A stretch of 64,000 nt of DNA from Acuticoccus sp051016205 (GCA_051016205.1 CP136534.1:6076001-6140000), one strand, 5' to 3'; positions 8,858 to 17,930 are shown, counted from the first letter of the stretch. Translations and numbers: made by a program. The notes: generated by a model from the sequence alone, not told the origin.

Positions 8858-9525
8858 ACTGCCAAGGATCCTGCGAACGAGTGTTCGTTTGGCTTGAGTT
8901 TATGATTCATCGCCGTCTGCGTGTCGCCCATCAGATAGGCGCACAAGCGCGCAGCGTCGGCCAAGAAAATCTCGGTAGGTCGTCCCCGCAACAGTGCAAC
9001 ATGAACCACACGGTCACGCCCGAGCGCATTCTCCAACTCAACCGCGGAGAACACATCGACCATCCGCCTATCGTTATGGAGATTGGTTGCCTTTTTGGCA
9101 AGCGCCTCGACCTTGCGACGGCCATCTTCAGCACCATCGGCCGCCGCAACATAGGCCGCAGCCTGACCGCTCGCCAAGGTTTCGGCCACCTTCTGGAAGC
9201 CGGCAACCAGCAAACCGGCTTTCGCGCACATCGAAAGGCGCTGCAACGCTGCCCGCCGCAAAAGGGCCGCAACGTCGTCCGCAAGGCTCTCGGTCGCCTT
9301 TGCCGGTGCCTTGAACGCCCGCGCGAAGACGCCGCGACGCACCGCCTCTGCCACCGACCCGTGGTCGGCCTCCACCCAGGCCCCGCGTCCCGGGAGCTTG
9401 CGCTGAATGTCGGGCACCACAACGCCGTCAGGCGACAGCACAAAGCGGATCATGCCCAAAGGCTCGCCCGCTTGGCGTGTCAGCGCTGAGGTGCGCGTTG
9501 AAGGTCTTGGTGGGGCTTTGGTCAG
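8854..9525 (-). CDS. ylxR: YlxR-family (DUF448) RNA-binding protein
   Basis: A YlxR/DUF448 protein with a C-terminal L7Ae-like region ('AALQRLSMCAKAGLLVAGFQ'). YlxR in B. subtilis binds RNase P RNA and affects transcription. The conserved core reads 'MIRFVLSPDGVVVPDIQRKLPGRG'. The start is the odd feature. The next canonical start codon in frame is TTG at 9459, but homologous residues ('RTSALTRQAGEP', matching the family's Arg-Cys-x-x-Thr-Arg region) extend further upstream. No ATG, GTG or TTG exists between them and the nusA stop. A CTG at 9525-9523 overlaps the nusA stop as CTGA and has GGAG eight bases upstream, so I start there. The gene is coupled to nusA upstream and infB downstream. 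Confidence 0.85.
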   Translation of the reverse strand: MTKAPPRPSTRTSALTRQAGEPLGMIRFVLSPDGVVVPDIQRKLPGRGAWVEADHGSVAEAVRRGVFARAFKAPAKATESLADDVAALLRRAALQRLSMCAKAGLLVAGFQKVAETLASGQAAAYVAAADGAEDGRRKVEALAKKATNLHNDRRMVDVFSAVELENALGRDRVVHVALLRGRPTEIFLADAARLCAYLMGDTQTAMNHKLKPNEHSFAGSLAV

Positions 9526-11147
9526 GATGTGCTCTCCAAGGGTGCGTCCGCCTCGCCTTCGGCCACCGCCTCTTCGGCGTCTTCATCGGCCATCAAGTCT
9601 TCCTCGGTGATCCAACCGGCAGCCACACGGGCGGTCATGATCATCTGTTCCGCATCGGCGCGAGAGACTTCAAATTCGGCCAAAGGTCCTGTGTGGCGAA
9701 TGGTTTCCGCACCACTCTTTTCCACCCAACCCACAAGGTCGTCGGGGACGGAGCCTGCAAAGTCCTCCAGGGACTTCACATCGTCTTTGCCGAGCGCCAC
9801 CATCATAGCGGTCGTCATACCAGGGACTTGGCGCAGATCATCCTCCACCCCAAGCTCGCGGCGGGCCTCGTCGTTCTGGCGCTCGATCTCTTCAAGATTC
9901 TCACGGGCCCGGGCCTGAATTTCCTCGGCTGTCTCTTCGTCAAAGCCTTCGATGGAGGAGATTTCCTCAAGCTCCACATAGGCAACCTCTTCCATGGAGG
10001 TAAAACCCTCCGAGGCGAGGAGCTGGCCCACAACCTCGTCCACATTAAGGCCGTCCACGAAGAGCTGGGTCCTGTCCACGAACTCTTTCTGGCGCCGCTC
10101 GGACTCTTCGGCCTCGGTCAGAATGTCGATGTCCCAACCGGTCAACTGGCTGGCAAGGCGCACATTCTGGCCGCGGCGGCCGATGGCCAGCGACAGCTGC
10201 TCGTCAGGCACCACCACTTCGATGCGCTCAGAGTCCTCGTCAAGCACCACCTTGGCCACTTCCGCAGGCTGCAGCGCGTTGACGATGAAGGTGGCCGCAT
10301 CGGGCGACCAGGGGATGATGTCGATCTTCTCGCCCTGCTGCTCCTGCACCACCGCCTGAACGCGGCTGCCGCGCATACCAACGCAAGCACCCACAGGGTC
10401 GATGGAGGAATCGTTGGAGATCACAGCGATCTTGGCGCGACTGCCGGGGTCGCGCGCCACCGACTTCACCTCGATGATGCCGTCATAAATCTCAGGCACT
10501 TCCTGGCGGAACAGCATGCCGGTGAACTGGGGATGGGTGCGCGACAGGAAGATCTGCGGCCCCCGCGGCTCGCGCCGCACATCCATGATGTAGGAGCGGA
10601 TCCTGTCGCCCGGGCGGAAAATCTCCCGTGGGATCAACTGATCGCGCCGCACGATGGCCTCGCCCCTCCCCAGATCGACGACGACGTTGCCGTACTCCAC
10701 GCGCTTGACGATGCCGTTGACGATTTCGCCCACGCGGTCCTTGTACTCTTCGAACTGGCGGTCGCGCTCGGCCTCGCGCACCTTCTGGACGATCACTTGC
10801 TTGGCCGACTGGGTCGCCACACGCCCAAACTCGATGGGCGGCAGCGGGTCAGCGATAAAGTCGCCCAGCTGCACTTCGGGGTTTTTCGCCAGCGCTTCGG
10901 CAAGGCGGATCTGGGTCGAGGGGTTTTCCACCTCCTCCACCACTTCCATCAGGCGCTGAAGCCGCGTCTCGCCGGTCTTGGGATTGATCTCGGCGCGGAT
11001 CTCGGTCTCCTGACCGTAACGGGCCCGTGCCGCCTTCTGGATTGCATCTTCCATCGCCTCGATGACGATTTCGCGCTCGATCTGCTTCTCGCGCGCCACG
11101 GCATCGGCAATCTGCAAGAGTTCCAGCTTATTCGCGCTGACGGCCAT
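9522..11147 (-). CDS. nusA: Transcription termination/antitermination factor NusA
   Basis: NusA binds RNA polymerase and nascent RNA, modulating pausing, termination and rRNA antitermination. The 541-residue protein has the N-terminal RNA-polymerase-binding domain (about 1-130) and an S1 domain around 135-200 ('VGEIVNGIVKRVEYGNVVVDLG'). Two KH domains follow ('DPVGACVGMRGSRVQAVV' and 'LAIGRRGQNVRLASQLTGW'). The tail has helix-hairpin-helix-type repeats and acidic segments ('EEDLMADEDAEEAVAEGEA'). ATG 11147 has GAGGATCATC ahead of it. It lies 74 bp downstream of rimP and overlaps ylxR. Confidence 0.97.
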   Translation of the reverse strand: MAVSANKLELLQIADAVAREKQIEREIVIEAMEDAIQKAARARYGQETEIRAEINPKTGETRLQRLMEVVEEVENPSTQIRLAEALAKNPEVQLGDFIADPLPPIEFGRVATQSAKQVIVQKVREAERDRQFEEYKDRVGEIVNGIVKRVEYGNVVVDLGRGEAIVRRDQLIPREIFRPGDRIRSYIMDVRREPRGPQIFLSRTHPQFTGMLFRQEVPEIYDGIIEVKSVARDPGSRAKIAVISNDSSIDPVGACVGMRGSRVQAVVQEQQGEKIDIIPWSPDAATFIVNALQPAEVAKVVLDEDSERIEVVVPDEQLSLAIGRRGQNVRLASQLTGWDIDILTEAEESERRQKEFVDRTQLFVDGLNVDEVVGQLLASEGFTSMEEVAYVELEEISSIEGFDEETAEEIQARARENLEEIERQNDEARRELGVEDDLRQVPGMTTAMMVALGKDDVKSLEDFAGSVPDDLVGWVEKSGAETIRHTGPLAEFEVSRADAEQMIMTARVAAGWITEEDLMADEDAEEAVAEGEADAPLESTS

Positions 11148-11221
11148 GATGATCCTCGTTCCGCAAATAAAGGGGCGCGCACGCCCGCATGTCTCGCTTC
11201 GTTCCGCCGCGACGGAGTGGT

Positions 11222-11836
11222 TCAGTTCAGCGGCGCATTGTCTTCGCTCTTCGACCCGTCCTCGCTTTTTGCCTCTTTCAGCGATTGGCGGATCAATTCG
11301 TCGGTGAGGACAAGCCGTGCTTCGGCCACCTCATCTAGGGGAAGCCATGCTTCCCCTACAGGCGCTGCCATCTCGTCCGGCGCGCCATCGTCATCGCGGT
11401 TTTTGCGGCCTGAAGCGGGGACCTTTATCCCCACCTTGTCGCCCTTGAGGCCCAACAGGATACCCCTGAACCGGCGTTGTCCATCCACCGGCACGGCCAT
11501 CTCCAGCTTCGCCTCATGGCCGCTCCAGCGATCGAAATCGGAGCGGCGGGCCAGCGGGCGGTCTATCCCCGGTGAAGAGACTTCAAGATGGTACGCCCTG
11601 CCGATCGGGTCGTCCACGTCCAGCATGGGGGAAATGGCGTGGCTGATGGCTTCGCAGTCCTCGATGGTGAGCGTTCCGTCGGGGCGTTCGGCCATCACCT
11701 GCACGGTCAGGCCGTTCTGGCCTGTGGTGCGTACGCGCACAAGGCGAAAGCCGAGCACGCCAAGGGCCGGCGCAACAATGCCAGCCACCCGTGCTTCAAC
11801 GCCCGATTCGCGAATGAGCCGTTCTTCTTCGATCAA
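11222..11836 (-). CDS. rimP: Ribosome maturation factor RimP
   Basis: RimP helps assemble the 30S subunit. The N-terminal alpha/beta domain contains 'DCEAISHAISPMLDVDDPI' and 'YHLEVSSPGIDRPL', which are diagnostic. A C-terminal SH3-like domain follows ('RRFRGILLGLKGDKVGI...'), with an acidic/polar insertion ('RKNRDDDGAPDEMA') and a charged tail. The start is a TTG at 11836 preceded by AAGGA, giving 204 residues. It is the first gene of the transcription-translation cluster; the ~125-bp gap to rppH upstream probably holds the operon promoter, though I see no convincing -35/-10 pair. Confidence 0.94.
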   Translation of the reverse strand: MIEEERLIRESGVEARVAGIVAPALGVLGFRLVRVRTTGQNGLTVQVMAERPDGTLTIEDCEAISHAISPMLDVDDPIGRAYHLEVSSPGIDRPLARRSDFDRWSGHEAKLEMAVPVDGQRRFRGILLGLKGDKVGIKVPASGRKNRDDDGAPDEMAAPVGEAWLPLDEVAEARLVLTDELIRQSLKEAKSEDGSKSEDNAPLN

Positions 11837-11962
11837 CCGACCGTCCTTTTCGGCACCGCTCTCTCAGAGCCGTACCTGCCGACAAACACCTAATGCGCCG
11901 GCCCCTTGCGGGACCTGCACCCTCTATCATCTCAACTGTTAGGAGAGCGTGGTCTATGGCGC

Positions 11963-12502
11963 TTAGATAGACAGATGCGGCCCCGTGCGCAAGCCGTCAG
12001 GGTTGTCGGCGTACTTGGAAAATGCGTGAACCACAGCCTCGTACACCGCACGCTTGAAGGGAACCACCACGCCGGGCACCTCGCTCAGCGCCTCCCAGCG
12101 CCAGCGCGAGAACTCCACGGTGTGGCCGTCAGGCGGGGCTTTGACGTTGATTTCCGCCTCGCTGCCATCGAAGCGGAAGGCAAACCAGCGCTGGGCCTGG
12201 CCACGATAGCGCCCGCGCCAATTGGCAACGTCCGTGGGAAGGTCGTAGTGGAGCCAGCCGTCGATCTCATCCACGACGGTGACAGTGTGCACGCTGGTCT
12301 CTTCGTACAATTCGCGCTTGGCGGCCGCCAAAGGCTCCTCGCCCTTGTCGATCCCTCCTTGGGGCATCTGCCAGGAATACTGCGGCACAACGCCTTTTTG
12401 CGCGCGCTTGCCCAAAAAGATGCGCCCGTCGGCGGAAAATAGCGCCACGCCCACGCAAAGCCTGTACCCGCGGTCGGGCTCTGCCCGCAAAACGTCATCC
12501 AT
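11963..12502 (-). CDS. rppH: RNA pyrophosphohydrolase (Nudix)
   Basis: RppH removes pyrophosphate from triphosphorylated mRNA 5' ends, triggering decay. The Nudix box 'GGIDKGEEPLAAAKRELYEE' is intact, and the RppH-type sequences 'GYRLCVGVALFSADGRIFLG', 'WQMPQGGI' and 'QRWFAFRF' are present. The ORF can extend far upstream, but the ATG at 12502 overlaps the peroxidase stop as TGATG and gives 179 residues, the usual size. Pairing with a secreted glutathione peroxidase upstream is not a known functional link; the overlap suggests co-transcription. Confidence 0.93.
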   Translation of the reverse strand: MDDVLRAEPDRGYRLCVGVALFSADGRIFLGKRAQKGVVPQYSWQMPQGGIDKGEEPLAAAKRELYEETSVHTVTVVDEIDGWLHYDLPTDVANWRGRYRGQAQRWFAFRFDGSEAEINVKAPPDGHTVEFSRWRWEALSEVPGVVVPFKRAVYEAVVHAFSKYADNPDGLRTGPHLSI

Positions 12503-13107
12503 CACAATGCCGGTGTTGCAAGGGCCCGTTCGATGGCGGCGGTCACCTGCGGCGCATCGGGCTTGATGAAAGACGGGAACGTGCCTGCAAGGCGCCCATC
12601 GCGGCCGATCAACACCTTGTGGAAGTTCCAGGCAGGAACCGCCTCGCGCCCGCCCACCTGCCGCGCCCAGGCAAACAGGGGATGGGCTGCAGGACCTGTC
12701 ACAGGGGCCTTTTCCAGCATCGGAAAAGACACGCCATAGGTGGAGGAGCAAAAGGCGGCGATCTCGTCATTCGTACCGGGTTCCTGCCCGCCAAAGTCGT
12801 TGGAGGGGACGGCAAGGACGGTCAGCCCGGTGTCGCGATAACGATCCCACAGCGCCTCCAGCGCTTCATACTGCGGGGTGAAGGCGCATCGGGAGGCCGT
12901 GTTGACCAGGAGCACCACCCTGCCGGCAAACGCTGCACCATCCACCGTTTCCCCCTCAAGCCCGACCAAAGGCTTGGCGGCCCACTGGAGTGACTCAGCC
13001 TGTGCCTTTGCCGACACGCCTGCGAGCGCCACCACTATGGCGAGGGCCATGAGGGTGTGCCCCCAAACCGCCTTGGCCAAAACGCCCGCGTTTGCGTTGG
13101 AACGCAT
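12502..13107 (-). CDS. Secreted glutathione peroxidase
   Basis: A thioredoxin-fold peroxidase of the GPx family that reduces hydroperoxides. The conserved tetrad is visible: peroxidatic Cys in 'NTASRCAFTPQYEALEALW', Gln in 'PSNDFGGQEPGTNDEI', Trp and Asn in 'PAWNFHKVLIGRDG'. An N-terminal signal/anchor ('GHTLMALAIVVALAGVSAKAQA') directs it to the periplasm. ATG 13107 has a strong GGAGGAG site five bases upstream; the ORF could start four codons earlier. The stop overlaps the rppH start. As a Cys (not selenocysteine) enzyme it probably uses thioredoxin-like reductants; this is family knowledge. Confidence 0.92.
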   Translation of the reverse strand: MRSNANAGVLAKAVWGHTLMALAIVVALAGVSAKAQAESLQWAAKPLVGLEGETVDGAAFAGRVVLLVNTASRCAFTPQYEALEALWDRYRDTGLTVLAVPSNDFGGQEPGTNDEIAAFCSSTYGVSFPMLEKAPVTGPAAHPLFAWARQVGGREAVPAWNFHKVLIGRDGRLAGTFPSFIKPDAPQVTAAIERALATPAL

Positions 13108-13151
13108 AAACTCCTCCACAATCTCAAATCAGGTGCGAGACAAGCTGTCGG

Positions 13152-13790
13152 TCACGGCGCCAGCCAACGCGGTAAGGCGCCGCCGTGATAGTCCACAAGG
13201 GCCCGTCGATGCCCGCGGGCTGCCAGATAAAGCCACTCCAACTCGTGAACGTGCACCACGACTGCAACGAAATTGGCAAATCCGTCCGCATCGGCAAGGA
13301 GTCCGTCGGCTATGGCCGCGAGAGGCGAGGCGATGGGAGCGCCGGGCCCTACGGGTTGGCGATAGCACACCTTGCTCATGTCACGCATGGCCGACCACAA
13401 TCCTTCGGCCAAGGCGTCAGAGGTATGGAGCGCTGCCGTGCCGCGCAAGCGGATCTGCACTTTCGCGGCATGGTCATAAAGGTGGATGCTGGCACGGGGA
13501 TGGGCGCTGAGCGCCGCAAACTTCCCGGACCGGCGATCGGTGTGGAAGCGCACGGTCTTGGCATTTCGGTCGGCGCCGCGCAGCACAACGGTACGGGCCT
13601 CCGCCTCACCGTCGGTGCCAAGGTTTGCCACCGTCACCTGGTGGAAGGCAGCGCGCCTGTTGGCGACGGCCTCCTCCATCATGTTCCAGGCGGTCTCCTC
13701 CACCGCGGCGAGATCGTCATAGTGGGGTGGGTGGTGCGGCTCATCCATCACATCGGCTCCAGGATCGGCGCCTTGCAAAGGGTCTGCCAT
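13152..13790 (-). CDS. PNPOx-like FMN-binding split-barrel protein
   Basis: A 212-residue protein of the pyridoxamine-5'-phosphate oxidase-like split-barrel superfamily. Typical segments are 'ARTVVLRGADRNAKTVRFHTD' (flavin phosphate site), 'RSGKFAALSAHPRASIHLYD' and 'VQIRLRGTAALHT'. True PdxH normally ends with an Arg-x-x-Pro motif; here the tail is 'HRRALVDYHGGALPRWLAP', so I do not call it pdxH. I chose ATG 13790 because it overlaps the stop of the DCC-family gene as TGATG; the open frame continues to 13877. It is the last gene in the run downstream of gcvPB, so its expression may be tied to glycine. Confidence 0.85.
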   Translation of the reverse strand: MADPLQGADPGADVMDEPHHPPHYDDLAAVEETAWNMMEEAVANRRAAFHQVTVANLGTDGEAEARTVVLRGADRNAKTVRFHTDRRSGKFAALSAHPRASIHLYDHAAKVQIRLRGTAALHTSDALAEGLWSAMRDMSKVCYRQPVGPGAPIASPLAAIADGLLADADGFANFVAVVVHVHELEWLYLAARGHRRALVDYHGGALPRWLAP

Positions 13791-14158
13791 CACCGGCATC
13801 CGTCCACAGGACACGCCTTGCGCCCCATGAAGGCCTGAAGCCGGGGGCGCACAGTCAAGAACGCGCGATAGCCCCACTCAAGCACCGTTGCAATCCCAGG
13901 CAGCGCCGCGATCTTGCCCAACAGCCTCATCCCCTTGGTGCGGCGCCACAGGGCGGCGAAGGCGGCAGCACCCGAAAGGAGCGCTCCGTCCTCACGCACG
14001 TGAAAGCGCGCCATTGCCGCCTCGGGGCTGAGGTCATCAGGGGCGTTGCCCGGGTCCGACACGTCCACGAAGTCCGCCTCGGTGCGGCCGCGGTAAAATG
14101 CAATCTCCCGACGGCACAACGGGCAGCTCTCATCGTAGTAGACGATGAGATCAGTCAC
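13790..14158 (-). CDS. DCC-family thiol-disulfide oxidoreductase-like protein (DUF393)
   Basis: A 122-residue protein starting 'MTDLIVYYDESCPLCRREIAFY', the defining Asp-x-x-Cys-x-x-Cys motif of the DCC/DUF393 family, predicted to have a thioredoxin-like fold. The 'RTKGMRLLGKIAALPG' and C-terminal 'RKACPVDGCR' segments are also family-like, and the second Cys pair is notable. Biochemical roles of DUF393 proteins are poorly known. It overlaps the SDR gene by 8 bp at its start and the PNPOx-like gene at its stop, so all three are likely translated together. Confidence 0.87.
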   Translation of the reverse strand: MTDLIVYYDESCPLCRREIAFYRGRTEADFVDVSDPGNAPDDLSPEAAMARFHVREDGALLSGAAAFAALWRRTKGMRLLGKIAALPGIATVLEWGYRAFLTVRPRLQAFMGRKACPVDGCR

Positions 14159-14978
14159 GCCCGCCCACCCTGTCCATCACGCGCGCGGCGGACATGAAAG
14201 CCTGGCCGAACAGTGAGCGCGCCCGCGCGACGGGGGTAAAGGCCGCGGCGGACGCAGGGCCGATCACCACCGTCGTCTGCTTGCCAAGGGCCGAAAGTGT
14301 GGCGTTCGCCGCCTTGTCGGCCGACATCGCACCTGGGATCGCACCGCCCGAATATCCTGCGCGCGAGCCAAAGCCTGTTCGCACGGCGCCAGGGCAGGCC
14401 ACCAGAATGTCGATGGGCTCGCGCGAAAGCTCAGCGGCAAGGGACTCTGTGAACGACAGCAGGAACGCCTTGGAGGCCGCATAGGTGGCAAAGGTCGGCA
14501 CAGGGTAGAACGCCGTCGCAGAGGCCATGTTGATGAGGCCTGCGCGTTGATCGCTAAGCTCCGCCCGGCGGATGAGGCCAGGTACCAGGCGGTGGATCAG
14601 CTCGATCGCCGCCTCCACGTTAACCCGCACCGTCGTCCTGTGCCGCTCGAAGTCGGTGTCGAGGAAGGCGCCATATTCCCCAAGGCCAGCATTGTTGATG
14701 ACAAGGTCGACGCCCTCGCGCTCGGCCGCATCCACAATGCTCGTCATCCCCTCAGGCGTTGCAATGTCGGCGACCACCGTGGTGGCACGCGGGCCGATCT
14801 CTGCGGCAAGGGTGTGAAGCTTGGTCTCGTCCCGCCCTGTCAGCACAAGGGCGGTCTCTGGCGGGAGGGCGCGGGCAAAGGCCTCGCCAATTCCCCCCGT
14901 TGCTCCTGTGATGAGGGCGGAGGTGGCAGGCGGACGGGGGCTGCGGCTCAAACGGTCTCTCATGCGCTCGGTCATCAT
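14151..14978 (-). CDS. Short-chain dehydrogenase/reductase
   Basis: A classical SDR of about 275 residues. The Rossmann nucleotide-binding motif 'LITGATGGIGEAFARAL', the 'VINNAGLGEYG' motif, the catalytic Ser in 'NMASATAF' and Tyr/Lys in 'YAASKAF' are all visible. 'LTGRDETKL' after the second strand suggests NADP(H) preference, which is inference. The ATGATG at 14978 is the most plausible start because SDR homology begins just after it; the ORF upstream to 15230 has no family resemblance. It lies 64 bp downstream of gcvPB. Substrate unknown. Confidence 0.88.
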   Translation of the reverse strand: MMTERMRDRLSRSPRPPATSALITGATGGIGEAFARALPPETALVLTGRDETKLHTLAAEIGPRATTVVADIATPEGMTSIVDAAEREGVDLVINNAGLGEYGAFLDTDFERHRTTVRVNVEAAIELIHRLVPGLIRRAELSDQRAGLINMASATAFYPVPTFATYAASKAFLLSFTESLAAELSREPIDILVACPGAVRTGFGSRAGYSGGAIPGAMSADKAANATLSALGKQTTVVIGPASAAAFTPVARARSLFGQAFMSAARVMDRVGGRD

Positions 14979-15042
14979 GGGCGCACAGATACGCCAATGC
15001 CGGCAAATGTCGACCGGATGTGGCAACGCGCCCCGCTTTCGC

Positions 15043-16545
15043 CTACTGCGCAGCCTCCTTGAAAGGCTCTGGCGCCTCGTAGGTGAGGACAGGCTTCCGT
15101 GCCGCTCGCGTTTCGTCAAGCCGGCTGCGCGGGGCGTGGCGCGGCGCCTCCAGAAAGCGCGCGGTATCCCCGTCCTTGGCGGCACGCACAAGGTCGCGCA
15201 TGGAGGCGATGAAAAGGTCGAGCGAGGCAAGGGATTCAGATTCCGTCGGCTCGATCAGCATCGCCCCCGGCACCACGAGCGGGAAATACATGGTCATGGG
15301 GTGAAAACCCTCATCGATCATCGCCTTGGCAAAATCGAGGGTGTGGACGCCAGTGCCTTTCAAGAAGCGCTCGTCGAACAACACCTCGTGCATGGCAGGG
15401 CGGTCCGGGAAGGAGACGCTCATGACGTCGCCGAGCTGCGCCTTCACGTAGTTGGCGGCAAGGACGGCATCTTCCGAGGCCTGGCGCAGACCGTTGCCGC
15501 CGTGGCTCAAAATGTAGGTGAGCGCCCGCACGTACATGCCCATCTGGCCATGGAAGGCGCATAGCCTGCCGAACGGGTGCTCGTCCGGCCCGGCATCTGA
15601 GGCGTTCTCCACCAACGCGCCGTCGGCGCGCAGGAATGGAACTGGCGCGAAAGGGGCAAGGCGGTCCGACAGGACCACGGGTCCTGCCCCGGGCCCACCG
15701 CCGCCATGGGGGGTGGAAAACGTCTTGTGAAGGTTGATGTGCATGGCATCAACGCCGAGATCGCCAGGGCGCACCTTACCGACGATGGCGTTGAAGTTTG
15801 CCCCGTCGCCATAAAAGTACGCACCGGCCTCGTGCACAGCATCCGCAATGGCCGCCACCTCAGGCTCGAACAACCCGCAGGTGTTGGGGTTGGTGAGCAT
15901 GATGGCCGCCACATCGTCAGACAGCTTTTCGGTCACCGCTTCGACGGCCACCGTCCCATCCTCACGCGCCTCGATGGATTCCACGCGATAGCCGAGCGCT
16001 GCGGCTGTCGCTGGGTTGGTGCCGTGGGCGGATTCTGGAACAAGCACCACGGAGCGGTCCTCGCCTCTCGCTGCAAGGGCGGCGCGGATCGCCATCATCC
16101 CCGCAAGCTCGCCCTGGGCGCCTGCCTTGGGAGAGAGGGCAACGGCCGCCATCCCCGTCAGCGTGCACAGCCAGTGGGAGAGCTGTGTCATCACCCGGCG
16201 CGCGCCTTCCACGGTGGATAGGGGCTGCAGGGGGTGGATGTCGGCAAAGCCGGGAAACCGCGCCACCTTCTCGTTGAGGCGCGGGTTGTGCTTCATGGTG
16301 CACGAACCGAGAGGGTAGAGCCCTAGGTCGATCGCATAGTTCTGCCGCGACAGGCGCACATAATGGCGCATGGTCTCAGGCTCAGTAAGGCCTGGCAGAT
16401 CGATGGGTGTCACCCGCGCCTGAGCGCCTAGTCGCGGCCTGAAGGCGGGTGGCGTTTCCACATCGACACCCGTGTCCTCGTTGCGGCCCACCTCGAAGAT
16501 CAACGGCTCTTCGATGGCAAGGGCTTTGTTGCCAGTGAAGGTCAT
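15043..16545 (-). CDS. gcvPB: Glycine dehydrogenase (decarboxylating) subunit 2
   Basis: The PLP-binding half of a split P-protein, which decarboxylates glycine and transfers aminomethyl to GcvH. At 500 residues it is normal for subunit 2. The PLP lysine motif 'INLHKTFSTPHGGGGPGAGP' is present, with 'ESAHGTNPATAAALGY' and 'GDGANFNAIVGKVRPGDLG'. The start overlaps the gcvPA stop as ATGA, so the two subunits are made stoichiometrically by coupling. It is part of the glycine-riboswitch-controlled gcv operon. Confidence 0.97.
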   Translation of the reverse strand: MTFTGNKALAIEEPLIFEVGRNEDTGVDVETPPAFRPRLGAQARVTPIDLPGLTEPETMRHYVRLSRQNYAIDLGLYPLGSCTMKHNPRLNEKVARFPGFADIHPLQPLSTVEGARRVMTQLSHWLCTLTGMAAVALSPKAGAQGELAGMMAIRAALAARGEDRSVVLVPESAHGTNPATAAALGYRVESIEAREDGTVAVEAVTEKLSDDVAAIMLTNPNTCGLFEPEVAAIADAVHEAGAYFYGDGANFNAIVGKVRPGDLGVDAMHINLHKTFSTPHGGGGPGAGPVVLSDRLAPFAPVPFLRADGALVENASDAGPDEHPFGRLCAFHGQMGMYVRALTYILSHGGNGLRQASEDAVLAANYVKAQLGDVMSVSFPDRPAMHEVLFDERFLKGTGVHTLDFAKAMIDEGFHPMTMYFPLVVPGAMLIEPTESESLASLDLFIASMRDLVRAAKDGDTARFLEAPRHAPRSRLDETRAARKPVLTYEAPEPFKEAAQ

Positions 16546-17870
16546 AGGACGTCTCCAAGGGCTTTGGCGTAGGTGGCGATATCGTCTTGGGTGGTGAGCT
16601 CCGTCGCCGCCGTCACGATGAGGTCCGGCGGCGCGTCGGGGTCGAGACGGACCGCCGGCACGCCCGCCATCACGCCACGGTCGGCAAGGGCTTCCACCAC
16701 ATCGCGCGCATCGCCTTTGATACGGATGGTGAACTCGTTGAAGAAGGTCTCATTCAGGACGCTGACGCCAGGGACAGCGGCCAGCGCATCGGCAAGGGCA
16801 ACGGCACGGGCGTGATTCGCCGTTGCAAGGCGCGACAGGCCCGCCCCGCCAAGAAGCGTCATGTGGATGGTGAAGGCCAGCGCACAAAGCCCCGAATTGG
16901 TGCAGATGTTGGAGGTGGCTTTGTCGCGCCTGATGTGCTGCTCGCGCGTGCTGAGCGTCAGCACGAAGCCGCGCCGGCCATCGGCATCCACCGTCTCGCC
17001 GGCAAGGCGGCCCGGCATTTGCCGCAGATGTTTCTTGCGGGTGGCGAAAAGGCCCACGTACGGCCCGCCGAAATTGAGGGCATTGCCGATGGACTGGCCC
17101 TCACCCACCACAATGTCGGCCCCATAGGCGCCTGGCGGCTCGATCGCCCCCAACGCCACAGCCTCCGTAAAGACCGAGACCACGAGCGCCCCCGCCTTGT
17201 GCGCCGCTTCAACGAGGGGCTGAAGGTCCACCAGGTGGCCATAAAAGCTCGGCGATTGGACGACAACGCAGGCCACGTCCTCGCTGATGTCAGGCACCGT
17301 CTCTCGGCCCTCGGGGTCGGCGGCAAGGGAGGTGATCTCCATCCCGGTTGCGATGGTGGCAATCACCTCGCGATAGTGGGGGTGAAGGCCCCCTGCCAGG
17401 ATCGCGCGTTTGCGACGGGTGATGCGCCCCGCCATCGTCACCGCCTCGGCGGCAGCGGTGGAGCCGTCGTACATGGAGGCGTTCGCGACCTCCATGCCCG
17501 TCAATCGCGCCACCTGCGTCTGAAACTCGAACAGGACCTGCAGCGTCCCCTGGCTGATCTCAGCCTGGTAGGGGGTGTAGGAGGTGAGAAACTCAGAACG
17601 CTGGATCAGATGGTCGACGCTTGCCGGCACATGGTGGCGATAAGCGCCCGCACCCACGAAAAATGCCGTCGACCCTGCCGGCGTGCTGGCGCCTGCAAGG
17701 CGGGCCATCGCCCGCTCCACCGCCAATTCCGACAGGCCATCGGGGAGGCCTTCGACGCCGTCCAGAAGGTGGGCGTTCGGCACATCGCTGAAGAGGTCAT
17801 TGACCGCCCCCACCCCCACTGCGCGCAGCATGAGAGCGCGGTCGTCCTCCTTTAAAGGATGGTAGCGCAT
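16542..17870 (-). CDS. gcvPA: Glycine dehydrogenase (decarboxylating) subunit 1
   Basis: The other half of the split P-protein. Conserved family segments include 'MRYHPLKEDDRALML', 'FVGAGAYRHHVPASVDHL', 'TSYTPYQAEISQGTLQ' and 'EVANASMYDGSTAAAEA'. It is 442 residues when started at ATG 17870, which follows GGGAGAGTTG; the ORF can begin one codon earlier at a TTG. The split gcvPA/gcvPB form differs from the single-chain enzyme of E. coli and is common in alphaproteobacteria and Gram-positives. A Nudix gene lies between it and gcvH. Confidence 0.96.
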   Translation of the reverse strand: MRYHPLKEDDRALMLRAVGVGAVNDLFSDVPNAHLLDGVEGLPDGLSELAVERAMARLAGASTPAGSTAFFVGAGAYRHHVPASVDHLIQRSEFLTSYTPYQAEISQGTLQVLFEFQTQVARLTGMEVANASMYDGSTAAAEAVTMAGRITRRKRAILAGGLHPHYREVIATIATGMEITSLAADPEGRETVPDISEDVACVVVQSPSFYGHLVDLQPLVEAAHKAGALVVSVFTEAVALGAIEPPGAYGADIVVGEGQSIGNALNFGGPYVGLFATRKKHLRQMPGRLAGETVDADGRRGFVLTLSTREQHIRRDKATSNICTNSGLCALAFTIHMTLLGGAGLSRLATANHARAVALADALAAVPGVSVLNETFFNEFTIRIKGDARDVVEALADRGVMAGVPAVRLDPDAPPDLIVTAATELTTQDDIATYAKALGDVL

Positions 17871-17930
17871 CAACTCTCCCCCGATAACGGCGCCTTTGCA
17901 GGCGCAACGCAGGGCACTGAATGGTGGTCC

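Noticed and set aside
9477..11942. 821-codon plus-strand ORF opposite nusA and rimP
   Set aside because: It is the antisense shadow of two certain genes in GC-rich DNA, is full of His/Leu/Gly typical of complementary-strand translation, and has no family resemblance.
13152..13790. Naming the split-barrel flavoprotein pdxH
   Set aside because: The characteristic PdxH C-terminal motif is missing and the N-terminal half fits the broader PNPOx-like superfamily better.
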